This document shows positions 36,183-47,706 of a DNA stretch of 64,000 nt, one piece after another. Source of the stretch: Propionibacteriales bacterium. Lineage in GTDB: Bacteria > Actinomycetota > Actinomycetes > Propionibacteriales > Nocardioidaceae. Where the stretch lies: positions 372,001 to 436,000 of the forward strand of contig JAPLCB010000004.1 of the NCBI GenBank assembly GCA_026392455.1. The letters run 5' to 3'. The notes beneath the pieces were generated by a model. The model searched no databases and was not told the origin of the DNA. It saw only the letters and a list, made by a program, of their open reading frames with translations. The position numbers and the translations under genes are program-made. The stretch's first letter is position 1. Each line of letters begins with the position of its first letter.

Positions 36183-37183
36183 GAGACTTCGGCGATCAGA
36201 CGGGTGGCGTCCGCGAGACGGCAGGTGTAGCCCCACTCGTTGTCGTACCAGCCGAAGACCTTGACGAACCGGCCGGCCGCCTGGGTGAGCGCGCTGTCGA
36301 AGATGCACGAGGCGTCGTCCCCGATGACGTCGGAGGAGACCAGCGGCTCGTCGGCGTACCGGAGCAACCCGGCCAACCGACCGCTGTCGGCGGCCGCGCG
36401 GAAGGCGTCGTTGACCTCCGCCACGGTCACCTCGCGTGCGAGCAGCACGGCCAGGTCGACCAGCGAGCCGTCGACCACGGGCACCCGGAGCGCCACGCCG
36501 TCGAGGCGTCCGGCGAGCTCGGGCAGGACCTCGCCCACGGCGCGCGCGGCCCCGGTGGTGGTCGGGATGATGTTGACCGCCGCGGACCTGGCGCGACGGG
36601 CATCCTTGTGCGGTCCGTCGAGGAGGTTCTGGTCGCCGGTGTAGGCGTGCACGGTGGTCATGAAACCGTGGTCGATCCCGAAGGCGTCGTGCAGGACCTT
36701 GACCATCGGCGCGACGCAGTTCGTGGTGCAGGACGCGTTCGAGATGACCTCGTGCAGGTCCCGGTCGTACATCTCGTCGTTGACGCCCATGACGACGGTG
36801 AGGTCGACGTCCTTGCCGGGGGCCGAGATCAGAACGCTGTGGGCACCGGCACGCAGGTGTCCGGCTGCCGCGTCGCGGGTCCGGAACTTGCCGGTGCACT
36901 CCACGACGACGTCGACGTTGTGCTCCGCCCACCCGATCAGGTCGGGGTCGTGCAGGGCGCTGACGGTGATCTTCTGGCCGTCCACCAGCAGCACGTCCCC
37001 GTCGACCTGGACCTCCTTGGCGTACCGGCCGAAGGTGCTGTCACGGCGCAGCAGCCGGGCGATCGTGGCGATGTCGGTGACGTCGTTGACCGCGACGACC
37101 TCGATGTCGTCGGTTCCCGCGGCGTAGCGGAGGAATGCCCGGCCGATCCGGCCTGCTCCGTTGATACCTACACGAATGGTCAT
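36179..37183 (-). CDS. gap: Glyceraldehyde-3-phosphate dehydrogenase, type I
   Basis: 334 residues, normal length. NAD motif [12 protein letters not shown] at 7-18, catalytic C152 in SNASCTTNC, and the C-terminal [12 protein letters not shown]. It differs from housekeeping actinobacterial Gap in context: it is coupled to PEP synthase in a dormancy island, whereas the main gap normally sits with pgk-tpi. Likely a stress-specific second isoenzyme supporting gluconeogenic flow. Candidate DevR-like dyads lie upstream at 37268-37281 and 37297-37311. Confidence 0.94.
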   Translation of the reverse strand: MTIRVGINGAGRIGRAFLRYAAGTDDIEVVAVNDVTDIATIARLLRRDSTFGRYAKEVQVDGDVLLVDGQKITVSALHDPDLIGWAEHNVDVVVECTGKFRTRDAAAGHLRAGAHSVLISAPGKDVDLTVVMGVNDEMYDRDLHEVISNASCTTNCVAPMVKVLHDAFGIDHGFMTTVHAYTGDQNLLDGPHKDARRARSAAVNIIPTTTGAARAVGEVLPELAGRLDGVALRVPVVDGSLVDLAVLLAREVTVAEVNDAFRAAADSGRLAGLLRYADEPLVSSDVIGDDASCIFDSALTQAAGRFVKVFGWYDNEWGYTCRLADATRLIAEVS

Positions 37184-37296
37184 CAGGTCTCCCAGGTGTA
37201 CGCAGTCTCAGGTCGCACAGGTCCGTGCTCTCGTACCGAGCCTGTGCCCCGGGCGGAGGAGTCGGCAGGGTCGTTGGTCACGTTCCGCGGGTCCGA

Positions 37297-37311
37297 GGGT
37301 CATCGCGACCC
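37297..37311. promoter_or_regulatory. Perfect dyad GGGTC-n5-GACCC upstream of gap
   Basis: GGGTCATCGCGACCC has fully complementary arms and fits the GGGNC-n5-GNCCC pattern. It is 114 bp upstream of the gap start but also overlaps the 3' end of the gene at 37300-37719, so it could instead be incidental. A one-mismatch n4 site (GGGTCGTTGGTCAC) is at 37268-37281. Confidence 0.35.
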
Positions 37312-37719
37312 GGGACGGGGTCGCGGAACCGGGTGCAGGTGACCCGACACGCTGCTGCCGACCTGGGAGAGCCGGTGGGTCCAGCCGCGAACAGGTGCGA
37401 GCGTCGCTTCCAGGACGCCGAGCTGGGTATCGAGGGCGCCGAGCTCGGCGCTGATCGCCTCGATGCTGAGCCGCTGGGCGTGGAGCTCGGCCAGGACGAC
37501 GTCGATCTCGGCCGTGAGCGCGGGCACCAGGTCGACCAGGTCCCCGATGGCGTCGGCTGCGCCGGCCAGGCTCTCGGCGGCCTGGCGAGGGAGCAGGTCC
37601 AGGACGTCGGCACCGGTGGAGGCGGCGAGCCCGCGGAGGTGGACGAGCTCGTCCACGACGGCGTCCAGCGCGACCTGGAGCGCGCGGGCCGGAGCCTGGG
37701 TCATGCCGGTGATGTCCAC
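37300..37719 (-). CDS. Hypothetical helical (phasin-like) protein
   Basis: 139 residues from a GTG with a strong AGGAGG 5 bases upstream. Long amphipathic helices with heptad-like hydrophobics (ALDAVVDELVHLRGLAAS, AAESLAGAADAIGDLVDLVP, LHAQRLSIEAISAELGALDTQ, separate segments) suggest a coiled-coil or phasin-like surface protein. Not assigned to a family. Divergent from an ATPase remnant; precedes gap on the same strand with a 116-bp gap. Confidence 0.6.
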   Translation of the reverse strand: MDITGMTQAPARALQVALDAVVDELVHLRGLAASTGADVLDLLPRQAAESLAGAADAIGDLVDLVPALTAEIDVVLAELHAQRLSIEAISAELGALDTQLGVLEATLAPVRGWTHRLSQVGSSVSGHLHPVPRPRPGSR

Positions 37720-37744
37720 GGAACCTCCTAGATCTCTTCCGGCA

Positions 37745-38008
37745 CCATGGCGATGGCAGCTCAGCCTGGCGAACCCGATCCTGCTGGCCGCTGTCGGGGG
37801 CTCGTTCGCGCTCGCCGTCGCGGGCGTCTACCTGCCTGTCCTGCAGTCGTTGCTGGGGACCGAGCCTCTCGCCGCCGCCGACCTGGCTGTCTGCGGCGCC
37901 GTCGCGGCCGTCGGCTGGCTCGCAGCCCGGGCGACCTCGCAGGGCGTGGGTCGTTGGGCCCACGGTCCGAGGTCGGTCGCCTCTACCTCGGGAGTCGCGG
38001 CGGTCTGA
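37745..38008 (+). pseudogene. Second P-type cation ATPase C-terminal stub
   Basis: In frame without a start codon, it encodes LSLANPILLAAVGGSFALAV, YLPVLQSLLGTEPLAAADL and AVAAVGWLAAR, the final helices of a P-type ATPase of a different subgroup from the stub at 33224. The gene body upstream is absent: the bases before 37740 are the ribosome binding site of the divergent gene. A deletion or rearrangement scar. Confidence 0.75.
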
Positions 38009-38044
38009 CGCTGGTGGGGACCTACTACTCATCGGAGGACGATC

Positions 38045-39097
38045 ATGAAGGCACTCGTGTACGGCGGCCCCGGGCACCGGGCCTGGACCGATGTTCCGGA
38101 TCCGGCGATCAAGGACCCCGAGGACGCCGTCATCCGGGTCGACGCCGTCACCATCTGCGGCACGGACCTGCACATCCTCAAGGGCGACGTCCCGGAGGTG
38201 GAGGTCGGTCGCGTCCTCGGGCACGAAGCGGTGGGGACCGTCCTGGAGGTCGGGAGCGGTGTCCGCAGCATCACGGTCGGGCAGCGGGTCCTCGTCTCCT
38301 GCATCAGCTCCTGCGCACGCTGCCGCTTCTGCCGGGTCGGCCAGTACGGACAGTGCCTCGGCGGGGGTGGCTGGGTCCTGGGCCACACCATCGACGGCAC
38401 CCAGGCCGAGCGCGTCCGGGTTCCGTTCGCCGACGGTTCCCTGCACGTTCTTCCCGACGGCGTCACCGACGAGGCCGCGGTCCTGCTCGCCGACATCCTG
38501 CCCACGTCCTACGAGGTCGGGGTCCTCGCCGCCCAGGTGTCCCCGGGCGACACCGTCGTCATCGTCGGGGCCGGTCCGATCGGGTTGGCCGCCGTGCTCA
38601 CCAGTCGTCTGTACGGACCGTCGCACGTGATCGTCGTGGACTCCTCGGCGCGTCGCCGGCAGCTCGCCCTGGATCTCGGTGCCGACTCCGTCCTCGGCCC
38701 GGACGAGGACGTGCGGGCGTTCGTCGATGCGCGCACGGGCGGCCTGGGTGCCGACGTCACCATCGAGGCAGTCGGTCTCCCGGCGACCTTCGAGCTCTGC
38801 GCCGACCTGGTGCGGGCCGGCGGACGGGTGGCGAATGTCGGGGTGCACGGCGCTCCGGTGACCCTGCACCTGGAGAGTCTCTGGATCAAGGACGTCACGA
38901 TCACCACCGGGCTCGTGGACACCCGCACCACCCCGCTGCTGCTGCGGATGCTCGCCGAGGGCAAGCTCGACGTCTCCGGGCTGGTTACGCACCGGTTCGG
39001 CCTCGACGAGATGCAGGACGCCTACGACGTCTTCTCCGCCCCGGAGGAGTCCGAGGCTCTCAAGGTCGTCCTCTTCAGCAGCCAGGGTGTCGCCTGA
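38045..39097 (+). CDS. Zinc-dependent alcohol dehydrogenase
   Basis: 350 residues, MDR superfamily. Catalytic zinc ligands lie in TICGTDLHILKGD, GHEAVGTVLEVGSG and DILPTSYEVG; the structural-zinc region is degenerate (CISSCARCRFCRVGQYGQC still has four Cys). The Rossmann motif is VVIVGAGPIGLAAVL. Closest to the secondary-alcohol/isopropanol-type dehydrogenases. ATG at 38045 with GGAGGA upstream. Located directly upstream of devR; ADHs of this class recur in actinobacterial dormancy clusters, perhaps for NADH reoxidation under low oxygen. Confidence 0.92.
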   Translation: MKALVYGGPGHRAWTDVPDPAIKDPEDAVIRVDAVTICGTDLHILKGDVPEVEVGRVLGHEAVGTVLEVGSGVRSITVGQRVLVSCISSCARCRFCRVGQYGQCLGGGGWVLGHTIDGTQAERVRVPFADGSLHVLPDGVTDEAAVLLADILPTSYEVGVLAAQVSPGDTVVIVGAGPIGLAAVLTSRLYGPSHVIVVDSSARRRQLALDLGADSVLGPDEDVRAFVDARTGGLGADVTIEAVGLPATFELCADLVRAGGRVANVGVHGAPVTLHLESLWIKDVTITTGLVDTRTTPLLLRMLAEGKLDVSGLVTHRFGLDEMQDAYDVFSAPEESEALKVVLFSSQGVA

Positions 39098-39125
39098 ACG
39101 GTCCCGTCCTCGGGTCCTGCCACGG

Positions 39126-39161
39126 CGGCCCGAAGGTCCCACGGATCGACCCGAACGGCCA
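39126..39161. promoter_or_regulatory. Candidate tandem DevR-like boxes upstream of devR
   Basis: CGGCCCGAAGGTCCC (39126-39140; one mismatch to GGGNC-n5-GNCCC) and a more diverged CGACCCGAACGGCCA (39147-39161) share the core C-n-ACCCGAA-like sequence 21 bp apart, 62 bp before the devR ATG. Position fits autoregulation, as for mycobacterial devR, but similarity of the second site is low. Confidence 0.4.
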
Positions 39162-39222
39162 TGCCTGGGGTCCGGTCCACCCGCTTAGCGTCGGAGTCGT
39201 GCCCACGACCTCAGGAGAACCC

Positions 39223-39888
39223 ATGATCGAGTCCGAGACCCCGAAGATCCGCGTCTACCTGCTCGACGACCACGAGATGGTCCGGGCGGGGATCCGGACG
39301 TTCCTGGAGGCCGCCGGAGACATCGAGATCGTCGGCGAGTCCGGGTCGGCCGTCGACGCGGGCAACCGGATCCCGGCCGCGCGCCCGGACGTGGCCGTTC
39401 TGGACGCCCGTCTGCCCGACGGGTCCGGGATCGACGTCTGTCGCTCGGTCCGTTCGGTCGACCCCAGCATCAAGGCACTGATCCTGACGTCGTACGACGA
39501 CGACGAGGCACTGTTCTCGGCGATCATGGCCGGGGCGGCGGGCTACGTCCTGAAGGAGATCAAGGGCTCGGACCTGCTCTCCGCCATCCGCAGCGTCGCC
39601 CAGGGTCGGTCCCTGATAGATCCGGCGCTCACGGCACGGGTCCTGGAGCGGGTGCGCAACCCGGAGACGACGGCTCCGGAGCTCGCCGATCTCACCGAGC
39701 AGGAGATGAAGCTGCTCGCCCTGATCGCCGAGGGGCTGACGAACCGGGAGATCGGCGAGCAGATGTTCCTGGCCGAGAAGACGGTCAAGAACTACGTCTC
39801 CAACATCCTGGCCAAGCTCGGCGTGGAGCGTCGTACGAAGGCGGCGGTCATCGCGACCCGGCTCCTCGACGCCAGCGCCCACCGGTGA
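39223..39888 (+). CDS. devR: DevR/DosR-type dormancy response regulator
   Basis: 221 residues. Phospho-acceptor D61 in VAVLDARLPDGSGID, Thr/Ser in LILTSY, Lys111 in GYVLKEIKG, and a LuxR-type DNA-binding domain from LTEQEMKLLALIAEGLTN. The recognition helix AEKTVKNYVSNILAKLG is nearly identical to mycobacterial DevR, including K186, K189 and N190, which correspond to the base-contacting K179, K182 and N183. A DevR-like operator is therefore expected. AGGAG precedes the ATG. The sensor kinase is convergent downstream rather than co-operonic. Confidence 0.95.
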   Translation: MIESETPKIRVYLLDDHEMVRAGIRTFLEAAGDIEIVGESGSAVDAGNRIPAARPDVAVLDARLPDGSGIDVCRSVRSVDPSIKALILTSYDDDEALFSAIMAGAAGYVLKEIKGSDLLSAIRSVAQGRSLIDPALTARVLERVRNPETTAPELADLTEQEMKLLALIAEGLTNREIGEQMFLAEKTVKNYVSNILAKLGVERRTKAAVIATRLLDASAHR

Positions 39889-40044
39889 CAGCCGGGTCCG
39901 TGCGGGCCCAGATCAGCGGCCGGTGGAAGCCGATCACGGCCGACCAGCCTGCCCGGCCACCCAGCGCTGACGGCAGTTCCAGGTTCACGGCTCGTGGTGC
40001 CTGGCTGGTGATCGCGCCGCGACGCTCGACCGGTCCTGGGCCTG

Positions 40045-42083
<2,039 letters not shown>

Positions 42084-42196
42084 GGTGGATCACTCCCTCT
42101 CTTCCTCCATCGTGGGGCGACGAGGGGTGGAAGGCAGGTGCCGATCGTCCTCGGGAGAGTGCCGATGGGGATACGGCGCGGGGGACCGTGCGCATC

Positions 42197-44893
42197 TCAG
42201 GTCGCTGGCTGGTGGTAGGTCGGCAGGCTCAGCTGGCGCGGCGCGGTCGAGGTTCTGACCTCGGACGTAGCGAGCCTGACCTTGATGTCGACGACAGCGG
42301 CGCCCGCGGCGCTGGCCATCACCGGGTTGAGGTCCAGCTCGGTCACCTCGGGAACGTCGCGCGCCAGCTCTCCGACGCCCACCACGAGGCGGACGAGCGC
42401 CTCCAGGTCGACCGGCTCCGAACCTCGGTAGCCGTTCAGCAGCGGCCAGATCCGCAACGAGTGCAGGGCCCTGACGGCGTCTCGCGGTGCGACCGGAGGC
42501 ATCAGGAAGGTCCGGTCGCCGAGGACGTCGATGGCTACCCCTCCGGCGGCCACCATGACCAGCGGACCGAACGTCGGGTGCCGGATCAGACCGACCGCCA
42601 GCTCGACCCCGCTCGCCATCGGTTGCACCAGGACACTGGCGGTCCCGCTCGTCAGCCTGGTGCCGAACTCCGCCACTGCGTGCGAAACCGCACGCGCGGA
42701 GGTCAGGCCGACCCGCACCAACCCGAGGTCGGTCTTGTGGACCACCTCGGGGTCGGCGACCTTGACCGCAACCGGGAAGCCGAGCCTCTCGGCGGCGGCT
42801 GGCGCGTCGGCGGGGTCCTGGACCACCTCGCCCAGCAGGCTGATCCCGTACGGCGTCATCAGGTCGCGCTGGGCGGCCGGATCGATCCAGAGCGCGGCCG
42901 CGTCGTGGGTGCGCAGCAGCCCGCGGGCGGTGTCCCGCGCGATCCGCGCCCGGTCGTAGTCGGTCTCGGTCCAGGAGGTGTGCGGTGTTCCCAGCCAGGC
43001 TGCGTACCCTGCGGCGTGCCTCAGGGCGGCCAGGGCGTCGTCGAGGCTCCGGAACGTGGTGACACCGGTGGTGTCGGCTCTGGCCAGGTCGATCCCACCC
43101 ATCCCCACCAGGAGGACCGGTACTCCGCGCTCAGCCGTGCGAGCAGCGGCAACCGCGGAGACCAGCTCCGCGGGATCCGAGACGCTGGTGGCGACAACGG
43201 CGACCAGCACGGCGTCGACCTCTCCGCTGGTCAGCAGCAGGTCGAGCACCTTCGCGGCATGCTCGGGGAGGGCGGCGGCTCCCAGGTCCACCGGGTTCCC
43301 GACACCGATGGTGCCGTTCACGTGGTCCCGCAACGTCTTCTGCAGGTCGGTCGAGAGCTCCGGAACGACGAGTCCGAGGTCGTCCGCGGCATCCGCGGCC
43401 AGGATGCCGATACCTCCGGCATTGCTGACGACACCGACCCGGAATCCCCGGGGGAGCGGTTGCTCGGCCAGCAGGCGCGCCGCGTGGGCGAGCTCGACGA
43501 TGCTGCGGCAGTGGATGACCCCGGCCTGGGCGAACAGTGCCTCGATCCCGACCGACGAGGTCGCTGCCGCAGCGGTGTGCGACGCCCCGGCGCGGGCACC
43601 ACCGGTCGAGCGGCCACCGACCACGGCGAGGACGGGCTTGTGCTCGCTGAACCGACGGGCCACCCGGGCGAACTTGGTGGGGTTTTCCAGGGACTCCAGG
43701 TACAGGGCCGCAGCCGTGACCCGCAGGTCGCCCTGCCAGGCAGCCAGGAGGTCGGTGCTGCTGACATCGGGCTGGTTGCCCAGGGAGACGAAGGTCCGTA
43801 CCCCGAGGTCGAGCTCGGCCGCGGTGTCCAGCAGGGCGATGCCGACGCCGCCGGACTGGGACGCGATCGCCAGGCCACCGGAGGGTGGGACGGCCGACGT
43901 GAAGGTGGCGTTGAGCCGGATCTCGTCGTCGTTGCACAGGAGTCCCAGGCAGTTGGGTCCGACGAGCCGGATGTCGTGCTCCCGGGCGATCTGCAGCAGC
44001 TGGCGCTGGAGCTCGGTCCCGCTCGGACCGAGCTCGCTGAAGCCGGAGGTGATCACGACCGCGGCGGACACGCCGGCCGAGGCCGCGTCCCGCAGGACGT
44101 CCACCGTCTGGGGAGCAGGCACCGTGATCACCGCTACGTCGACGTGCTCAGGGATCTCCTGCAGGCTCCGCCGGGTCCGGAGGCCCCCGAGCACCGGCAC
44201 GGTGGGGTGCACCACGTGCACGCCACCGGTGAAGCCGCCCGTCTGGATCGAGCGGAGGACCGCGTTCCCGATCCCTGCTCCGCCGCTGCTGACGCCGACC
44301 AGGGCGACGTTCCTCGGTGCCAGGAGGTGCTGCAGCGACCGCGTCTCGGAGAGACGCTCCCGCTCGTCGGCGGCGTCCAGCGCGGACTCGGACTGTGCCG
44401 TGGAGATCTCCCAGACCGACACGGTGCCGAACGATCGCTTGCTGACCGTGAAGCCAGCGTCCGCGAAGACCCGGAGCATCAGGTGGTTCTCGGCGAGAAC
44501 TTCGGCCGTGAAGGTGCGGATCCCGATCTCTCGCGCTTCGCCGGCCAGGTGCTCGAGCAGCAGGGTGGCGATCCCGAGCCCGTGCGCTTCGTCGGCGACC
44601 AGGAACGCGATCTCGGCCTGGTCGCCCTCGAGCTCGGCCGACGCGACACCGACCACGTGCCCGTGCACCCGCGCGACGAACGCCAGGGCCCTGGTCGGAC
44701 TCTCGGCGAGGAGGCGGGTCGCGTAGACGTGGCCGGTCCGCCGGTTCGCGGTGAAGAAGCGCATCCGCGCGGCGTCGTCGGACACCGAGTCGTGCAGGGC
44801 GAAGAGCTCGGTGGCGTCCTCGGGCACCAGCCGGCTGATGCTGGCAATGCTGCCGTCGGCGAGAAGCACGTCGGCGTGGCTCTGGTTCGTCAT
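42197..44893 (-). CDS. GNAT acetyltransferase / ADP-forming acyl-CoA synthetase fusion
   Basis: 898 residues. An N-terminal GNAT domain (~15-165; acetyl-CoA loop in DEAHGLGIATLLLEHL) precedes an ADP-forming acyl-CoA synthetase: CoA-binding domain from NVALVGVSSGGAGIGN, ligase domain with QSGGVGIALL and the phospho-acceptor H439 in GARAGASHTAA, and a C-terminal ATP-grasp domain (FPVAVKVADPEVVHKTDLG). The order (GNAT first) resembles mycobacterial MtPat-like versus E. coli Pat layouts only partly; such fusions either acetylate proteins or make acetate plus ATP. Tandem DevR-like boxes lie ~50 bp upstream. Confidence 0.9.
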   Translation of the reverse strand: MTNQSHADVLLADGSIASISRLVPEDATELFALHDSVSDDAARMRFFTANRRTGHVYATRLLAESPTRALAFVARVHGHVVGVASAELEGDQAEIAFLVADEAHGLGIATLLLEHLAGEAREIGIRTFTAEVLAENHLMLRVFADAGFTVSKRSFGTVSVWEISTAQSESALDAADERERLSETRSLQHLLAPRNVALVGVSSGGAGIGNAVLRSIQTGGFTGGVHVVHPTVPVLGGLRTRRSLQEIPEHVDVAVITVPAPQTVDVLRDAASAGVSAAVVITSGFSELGPSGTELQRQLLQIAREHDIRLVGPNCLGLLCNDDEIRLNATFTSAVPPSGGLAIASQSGGVGIALLDTAAELDLGVRTFVSLGNQPDVSSTDLLAAWQGDLRVTAAALYLESLENPTKFARVARRFSEHKPVLAVVGGRSTGGARAGASHTAAAATSSVGIEALFAQAGVIHCRSIVELAHAARLLAEQPLPRGFRVGVVSNAGGIGILAADAADDLGLVVPELSTDLQKTLRDHVNGTIGVGNPVDLGAAALPEHAAKVLDLLLTSGEVDAVLVAVVATSVSDPAELVSAVAAARTAERGVPVLLVGMGGIDLARADTTGVTTFRSLDDALAALRHAAGYAAWLGTPHTSWTETDYDRARIARDTARGLLRTHDAAALWIDPAAQRDLMTPYGISLLGEVVQDPADAPAAAERLGFPVAVKVADPEVVHKTDLGLVRVGLTSARAVSHAVAEFGTRLTSGTASVLVQPMASGVELAVGLIRHPTFGPLVMVAAGGVAIDVLGDRTFLMPPVAPRDAVRALHSLRIWPLLNGYRGSEPVDLEALVRLVVGVGELARDVPEVTELDLNPVMASAAGAAVVDIKVRLATSEVRTSTAPRQLSLPTYHQPAT

Positions 44894-44940
44894 GGTTCCT
44901 CCTGCCCGTCATCCTCACCGAGCTCCGGTCTGCGGGATCA

Positions 44941-44975
44941 GGGCCGATCGGTCCGAGATCCGGGCCGTCCGGCCG
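44941..44975. promoter_or_regulatory. Tandem DevR-like boxes between acyl-CoA synthetase and CBS genes
   Basis: GGGCCGATCGGTCCG (44941-44955, n5) and GGGCCGTCCGGCCG (44962-44975, n4) each miss one fixed base of GGGNC-n(4/5)-GNCCC. They start 21 bp apart and sit between divergent genes, 48 bp from one start and 83 bp from the other. The repeated ~20-bp spacing is the main argument for function. Confidence 0.5.
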
Positions 44976-45057
44976 TGCCGCGCGGCGAGTCGGGCGCGCG
45001 AGTCTGGTGGTGAGCTCGAGTGCGGCCGCCTGCCGCCCGGCTACGAAGGAGGCAACC

Positions 45058-45468
45058 ATGCTGGTTCACGAGGTGATGACCGCCGATGTGGTCTCGGTCG
45101 GGCCGGACACCCCGCTCAAGACGGCTGTTCAGCTGCTCAACCACCACCAGATCACCACGCTTCCGGTGATCGATGAACGCGGCGAGCTGCTCGGGGTGGT
45201 CAGCGAGGCCGACGTGCTCGTGGATGCATTCCTGCCCGACCCGCGGGCGCACGGGAAGCCGGTCGACCTGACCGGAGGCCCTGCTTTCGCAACGGTCGGA
45301 CAGGTGATGAGCCGCCAGGTGCTCACCATCGCTGCGACGGCCGACGTTGCCCAGGCGGCCGACCTCATGCTGGGCACCGTGGTCAAGAGTCTCCCGGTGC
45401 TGGCACTTCTCCACTCCGGGGTCGGTGATGGCGACGTCGACCGCGGCCACGTCCGCGTCCAGGGGTGA
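45058..45468 (+). CDS. CBS-domain protein, second domain truncated
   Basis: 136 residues from an ATG with AGGAGG 5 bases upstream. CBS domain 1 is complete (MLVHEVMTADVVSVGPDTPL through GVVSEADVLVDAFL). CBS domain 2 starts normally (VGQVMSRQVLTIAATADV, AADLMLGTVVKSLPVL) but then leaves the family consensus at ALLHSGVGDGDVDRGH and stops, lacking the usual GVVSRRDV strand-helix. An adenosine-nucleotide sensor was probably present originally; nucleotide binding between the paired domains is now doubtful. Common member of DosR-type regulons. Confidence 0.75.
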   Translation: MLVHEVMTADVVSVGPDTPLKTAVQLLNHHQITTLPVIDERGELLGVVSEADVLVDAFLPDPRAHGKPVDLTGGPAFATVGQVMSRQVLTIAATADVAQAADLMLGTVVKSLPVLALLHSGVGDGDVDRGHVRVQG

Positions 45469-45570
45469 CCGGAGTTCACCCTTTTGGGTGGGGGTCGTTC
45501 GTCGTTGCGGGCTGGATGTCGCGAAGCTGGTCGCAGCCTGATGGCCGACCTGGCCTCAGGAAACGACGAC

Positions 45571-45598
45571 GGGCCGCCGATCCGAGGATCGACGGCCC
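45571..45598. terminator. Hairpin between CBS gene and glnA
   Basis: GGGCCG-cc-GATCC-ga-GGATC-ga-CGGCCC forms an 11-pair stem with one symmetrical internal mismatch and a tight loop. It lies 61 bp beyond the glnA stop and faces both convergent genes. A smaller CACCC-TTTT-GGGTG hairpin is at 45477-45490, just after the CBS stop. Rho-independent termination is the likely role. Confidence 0.7.
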
Positions 45599-45658
45599 GC
45601 CGTGTGGTGGCCTGGTGCCTGCATCGTGCCTGCAGCGCAGGTCGGAGGCCTTCTTGGG

Positions 45659-47080
45659 TCAGATGTCGTAGTACAGCTCGAACTCGTGCGGGTGCGGGCG
45701 CAGCTGCACCGGCGCGATCTCGTGCTCGCGCTTGAAGTCGACCCAGGTCTCGATCAGGTCCGGCGTGAAGACGTTGCCCACCGTCAGGTAGTCGTGGTCG
45801 TCCTCGAGCGCGACGAGCACGTCGTTCAGCGACGTCGGCACCTGGGCGATCTCGGCCATCTCGGCCGGCGGCAGCTCGTAGATGTCCTTGTCGATCGGCG
45901 CCGCCGGCTCGATCTTGTTCTTGATGCCGTCCAGCCCGGCGAGCATCAGTGCGGAGAACGCGAGGTACGGGTTCGCCGACGGGTCGGGGAACCGGGTCTC
46001 GATGCGCTTGGCCTTCGGGTTGGACCCGGTGATCGGGATCCGGACCGACGCCGAGCGGTTCCGCGAGGAGTACACCAGGGAGATCGGCGCCTCGAAGCCC
46101 GGCACCAGGCGGTGGTAGGAGTTCACCGTCGGGTTGGTGAACGCCAGCAGCGACGGGGCGTGCTTGAGGATGCCGCCGATGTAGTGGCGGGCCATCTCGG
46201 ACAGACCGCCGTAGCCGGTCTCGTCGTAGAAGAGCGGCTCGCCACCGTTCCACAACGACTGGTGCACGTGCATGCCGGAGCCGTTGTCACCGAAGATCGG
46301 CTTGGGCATGAAGGTGACCGACTTGCCCTGCTGCCAGGCGGTGTTCTTGATGATGTACTTGAACTTCATCACGTCGTCCGCAGCCTTGAGCAGCGTGTCG
46401 AAGCGGTAGTTGATCTCCGCCTGGCCGGCGGTGCCGACCTCGTGGTGGGCGCGCTCGACCAGCAGGCCGCAGGCCTCCAGGTTCTTGACCATGTCGGCGC
46501 GCAGGTCGCTGTAGTGGTCGTAGGGCTCGACCGGGAAGTAACCGCCCTTGAGACGGGTCTTGTAGCCGAGGTTGTCCTCGCCTTCCTTGCCGCTGTTCCA
46601 CCAGCCCTCGACGGAGTCGATGTGGTAGTACCCCTCGTTCACGCCGGTGGAGTAACGGACGTTGTCGAAGATGTAGAACTCGGCCTCGGGGGCGAAGAAC
46701 GCGGTGTCCGCGATGCCGGTGCTGGCCAGGTAGGCCAGTGCCTTCTTGGCGATGTTGCGCGGGTCGCGCGAGTACGCCTCACCGGTGATCGGGTCGTGGA
46801 TGAAGAAGTTCACGTTCAGCGTCTTCGACTTGCGGAACGGGTCGAGGTAGGCCGTCGTCGGGTCCGGGTACAGCTGCATGTCGGACTCGTTGATGGCCTG
46901 GAAGCCGCGGATGGAGGAGCCGTCGAAGCCCAGGCCGTCGTCGAAGACGGACTGGTCGAAGGACGAGACCGGCACGGTGAAGTGCTGCATGATGCCGGGC
47001 AGGTCACAGAAGCGGACGTCGACCATCTCGACGCCCTCGTCCTTGATGAACTTCAGGAGCTCTTCGCTGTTCTGGAACAT
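45659..47080 (-). CDS. glnA: Glutamine synthetase, type I (GlnA)
   Basis: 473 residues. Family blocks are all present: [41 protein letters not shown] region, [20 protein letters not shown], and [10 protein letters not shown]. Tyr401 in [11 protein letters not shown] is the adenylylation site of GSI-beta enzymes, so activity should be controlled by GlnE. Forms glutamine from glutamate, ammonia and ATP. The 185 bp upstream has GTnAC/GAAC-like pieces but no convincing GlnR box. Confidence 0.97.
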   Translation of the reverse strand: MFQNSEELLKFIKDEGVEMVDVRFCDLPGIMQHFTVPVSSFDQSVFDDGLGFDGSSIRGFQAINESDMQLYPDPTTAYLDPFRKSKTLNVNFFIHDPITGEAYSRDPRNIAKKALAYLASTGIADTAFFAPEAEFYIFDNVRYSTGVNEGYYHIDSVEGWWNSGKEGEDNLGYKTRLKGGYFPVEPYDHYSDLRADMVKNLEACGLLVERAHHEVGTAGQAEINYRFDTLLKAADDVMKFKYIIKNTAWQQGKSVTFMPKPIFGDNGSGMHVHQSLWNGGEPLFYDETGYGGLSEMARHYIGGILKHAPSLLAFTNPTVNSYHRLVPGFEAPISLVYSSRNRSASVRIPITGSNPKAKRIETRFPDPSANPYLAFSALMLAGLDGIKNKIEPAAPIDKDIYELPPAEMAEIAQVPTSLNDVLVALEDDHDYLTVGNVFTPDLIETWVDFKREHEIAPVQLRPHPHEFELYYDI

Positions 47081-47268
47081 TCGTCCTCCTTGGTCGCACC
47101 TGCGACCTGGATCACAATGGATGAGTTTGCGACGCGACGGTGAGCCGCAACTGAGTGCCGTGATGAAATCCTAGTCACGGCTGTCGAACCGACCGTATCG
47201 GGTTTGGTTCGGACGGGAAATACGTCCCACGGCCCGACGATTCGGGGCAGATCGGTAGGGTCGCGGTG

Positions 47269-47667
47269 ATGAACGAGCACACCACGCCTGCGGGCCGGCC
47301 CCTGGTTCCCGACACTGCTTCGTGGGCGCAACGGGTCGGTGCCCTCGTCATCGACTGGGCGACCTCGTCGTTGGCTGCCGCCTTCATCCTGGGCGGGTTC
47401 AGCGGTTCGGCCTACCAGTGGCTCCCACTGGGGCTGTTCTGGCTGCAGTCGTCCATCGGGGTGGCGCTGGCAGGAGGGTCGTTCGGCCAGTCGTTGCTGC
47501 GCTTGAACGTCCGCCGTCTCGACGGTCACCCGCTCAGCCTGCTGCGCGCCCTCGAGCGACAGCTGCTGATCTGCCTGGTGATCCCGCCGCTGGTGTTCCG
47601 GGCAGACGGTCGCGGTCTGCACGACATCCTCACCGAATCAGCAGTCTTCGTGCGCCGCCGTACCTAG
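47269..47667 (+). CDS. RDD-family membrane protein
   Basis: 132 residues. Starts TASWAQRVGALVIDWATSSL (the Arg and Asp of the RDD motif), followed by two or three hydrophobic helices and SFGQSLLRLNVRRLDG, with a final DGRGLHDILTESAVF. RDD proteins next to glnA are a frequent actinobacterial arrangement; their function is unknown, transport having been suggested. ATG at 47269 (GTG at 47266 also possible). Divergent from glnA. Confidence 0.88.
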   Translation: MNEHTTPAGRPLVPDTASWAQRVGALVIDWATSSLAAAFILGGFSGSAYQWLPLGLFWLQSSIGVALAGGSFGQSLLRLNVRRLDGHPLSLLRALERQLLICLVIPPLVFRADGRGLHDILTESAVFVRRRT

Positions 47668-47706
47668 GCTGTCACCCGACTCGCCCGTCGACCTTCCGGA
47701 GGAACC

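Noticed and set aside
39889-40044. Possible small gene between devR and devS stops
   Set aside because: Short open frames only, no ribosome binding site or family resemblance.
47150-47215. Possible GlnR box upstream of glnA (GTCAC followed by CGAAC)
   Set aside because: Spacing is off by one and the second half matches only three of five positions; too weak in this base composition.
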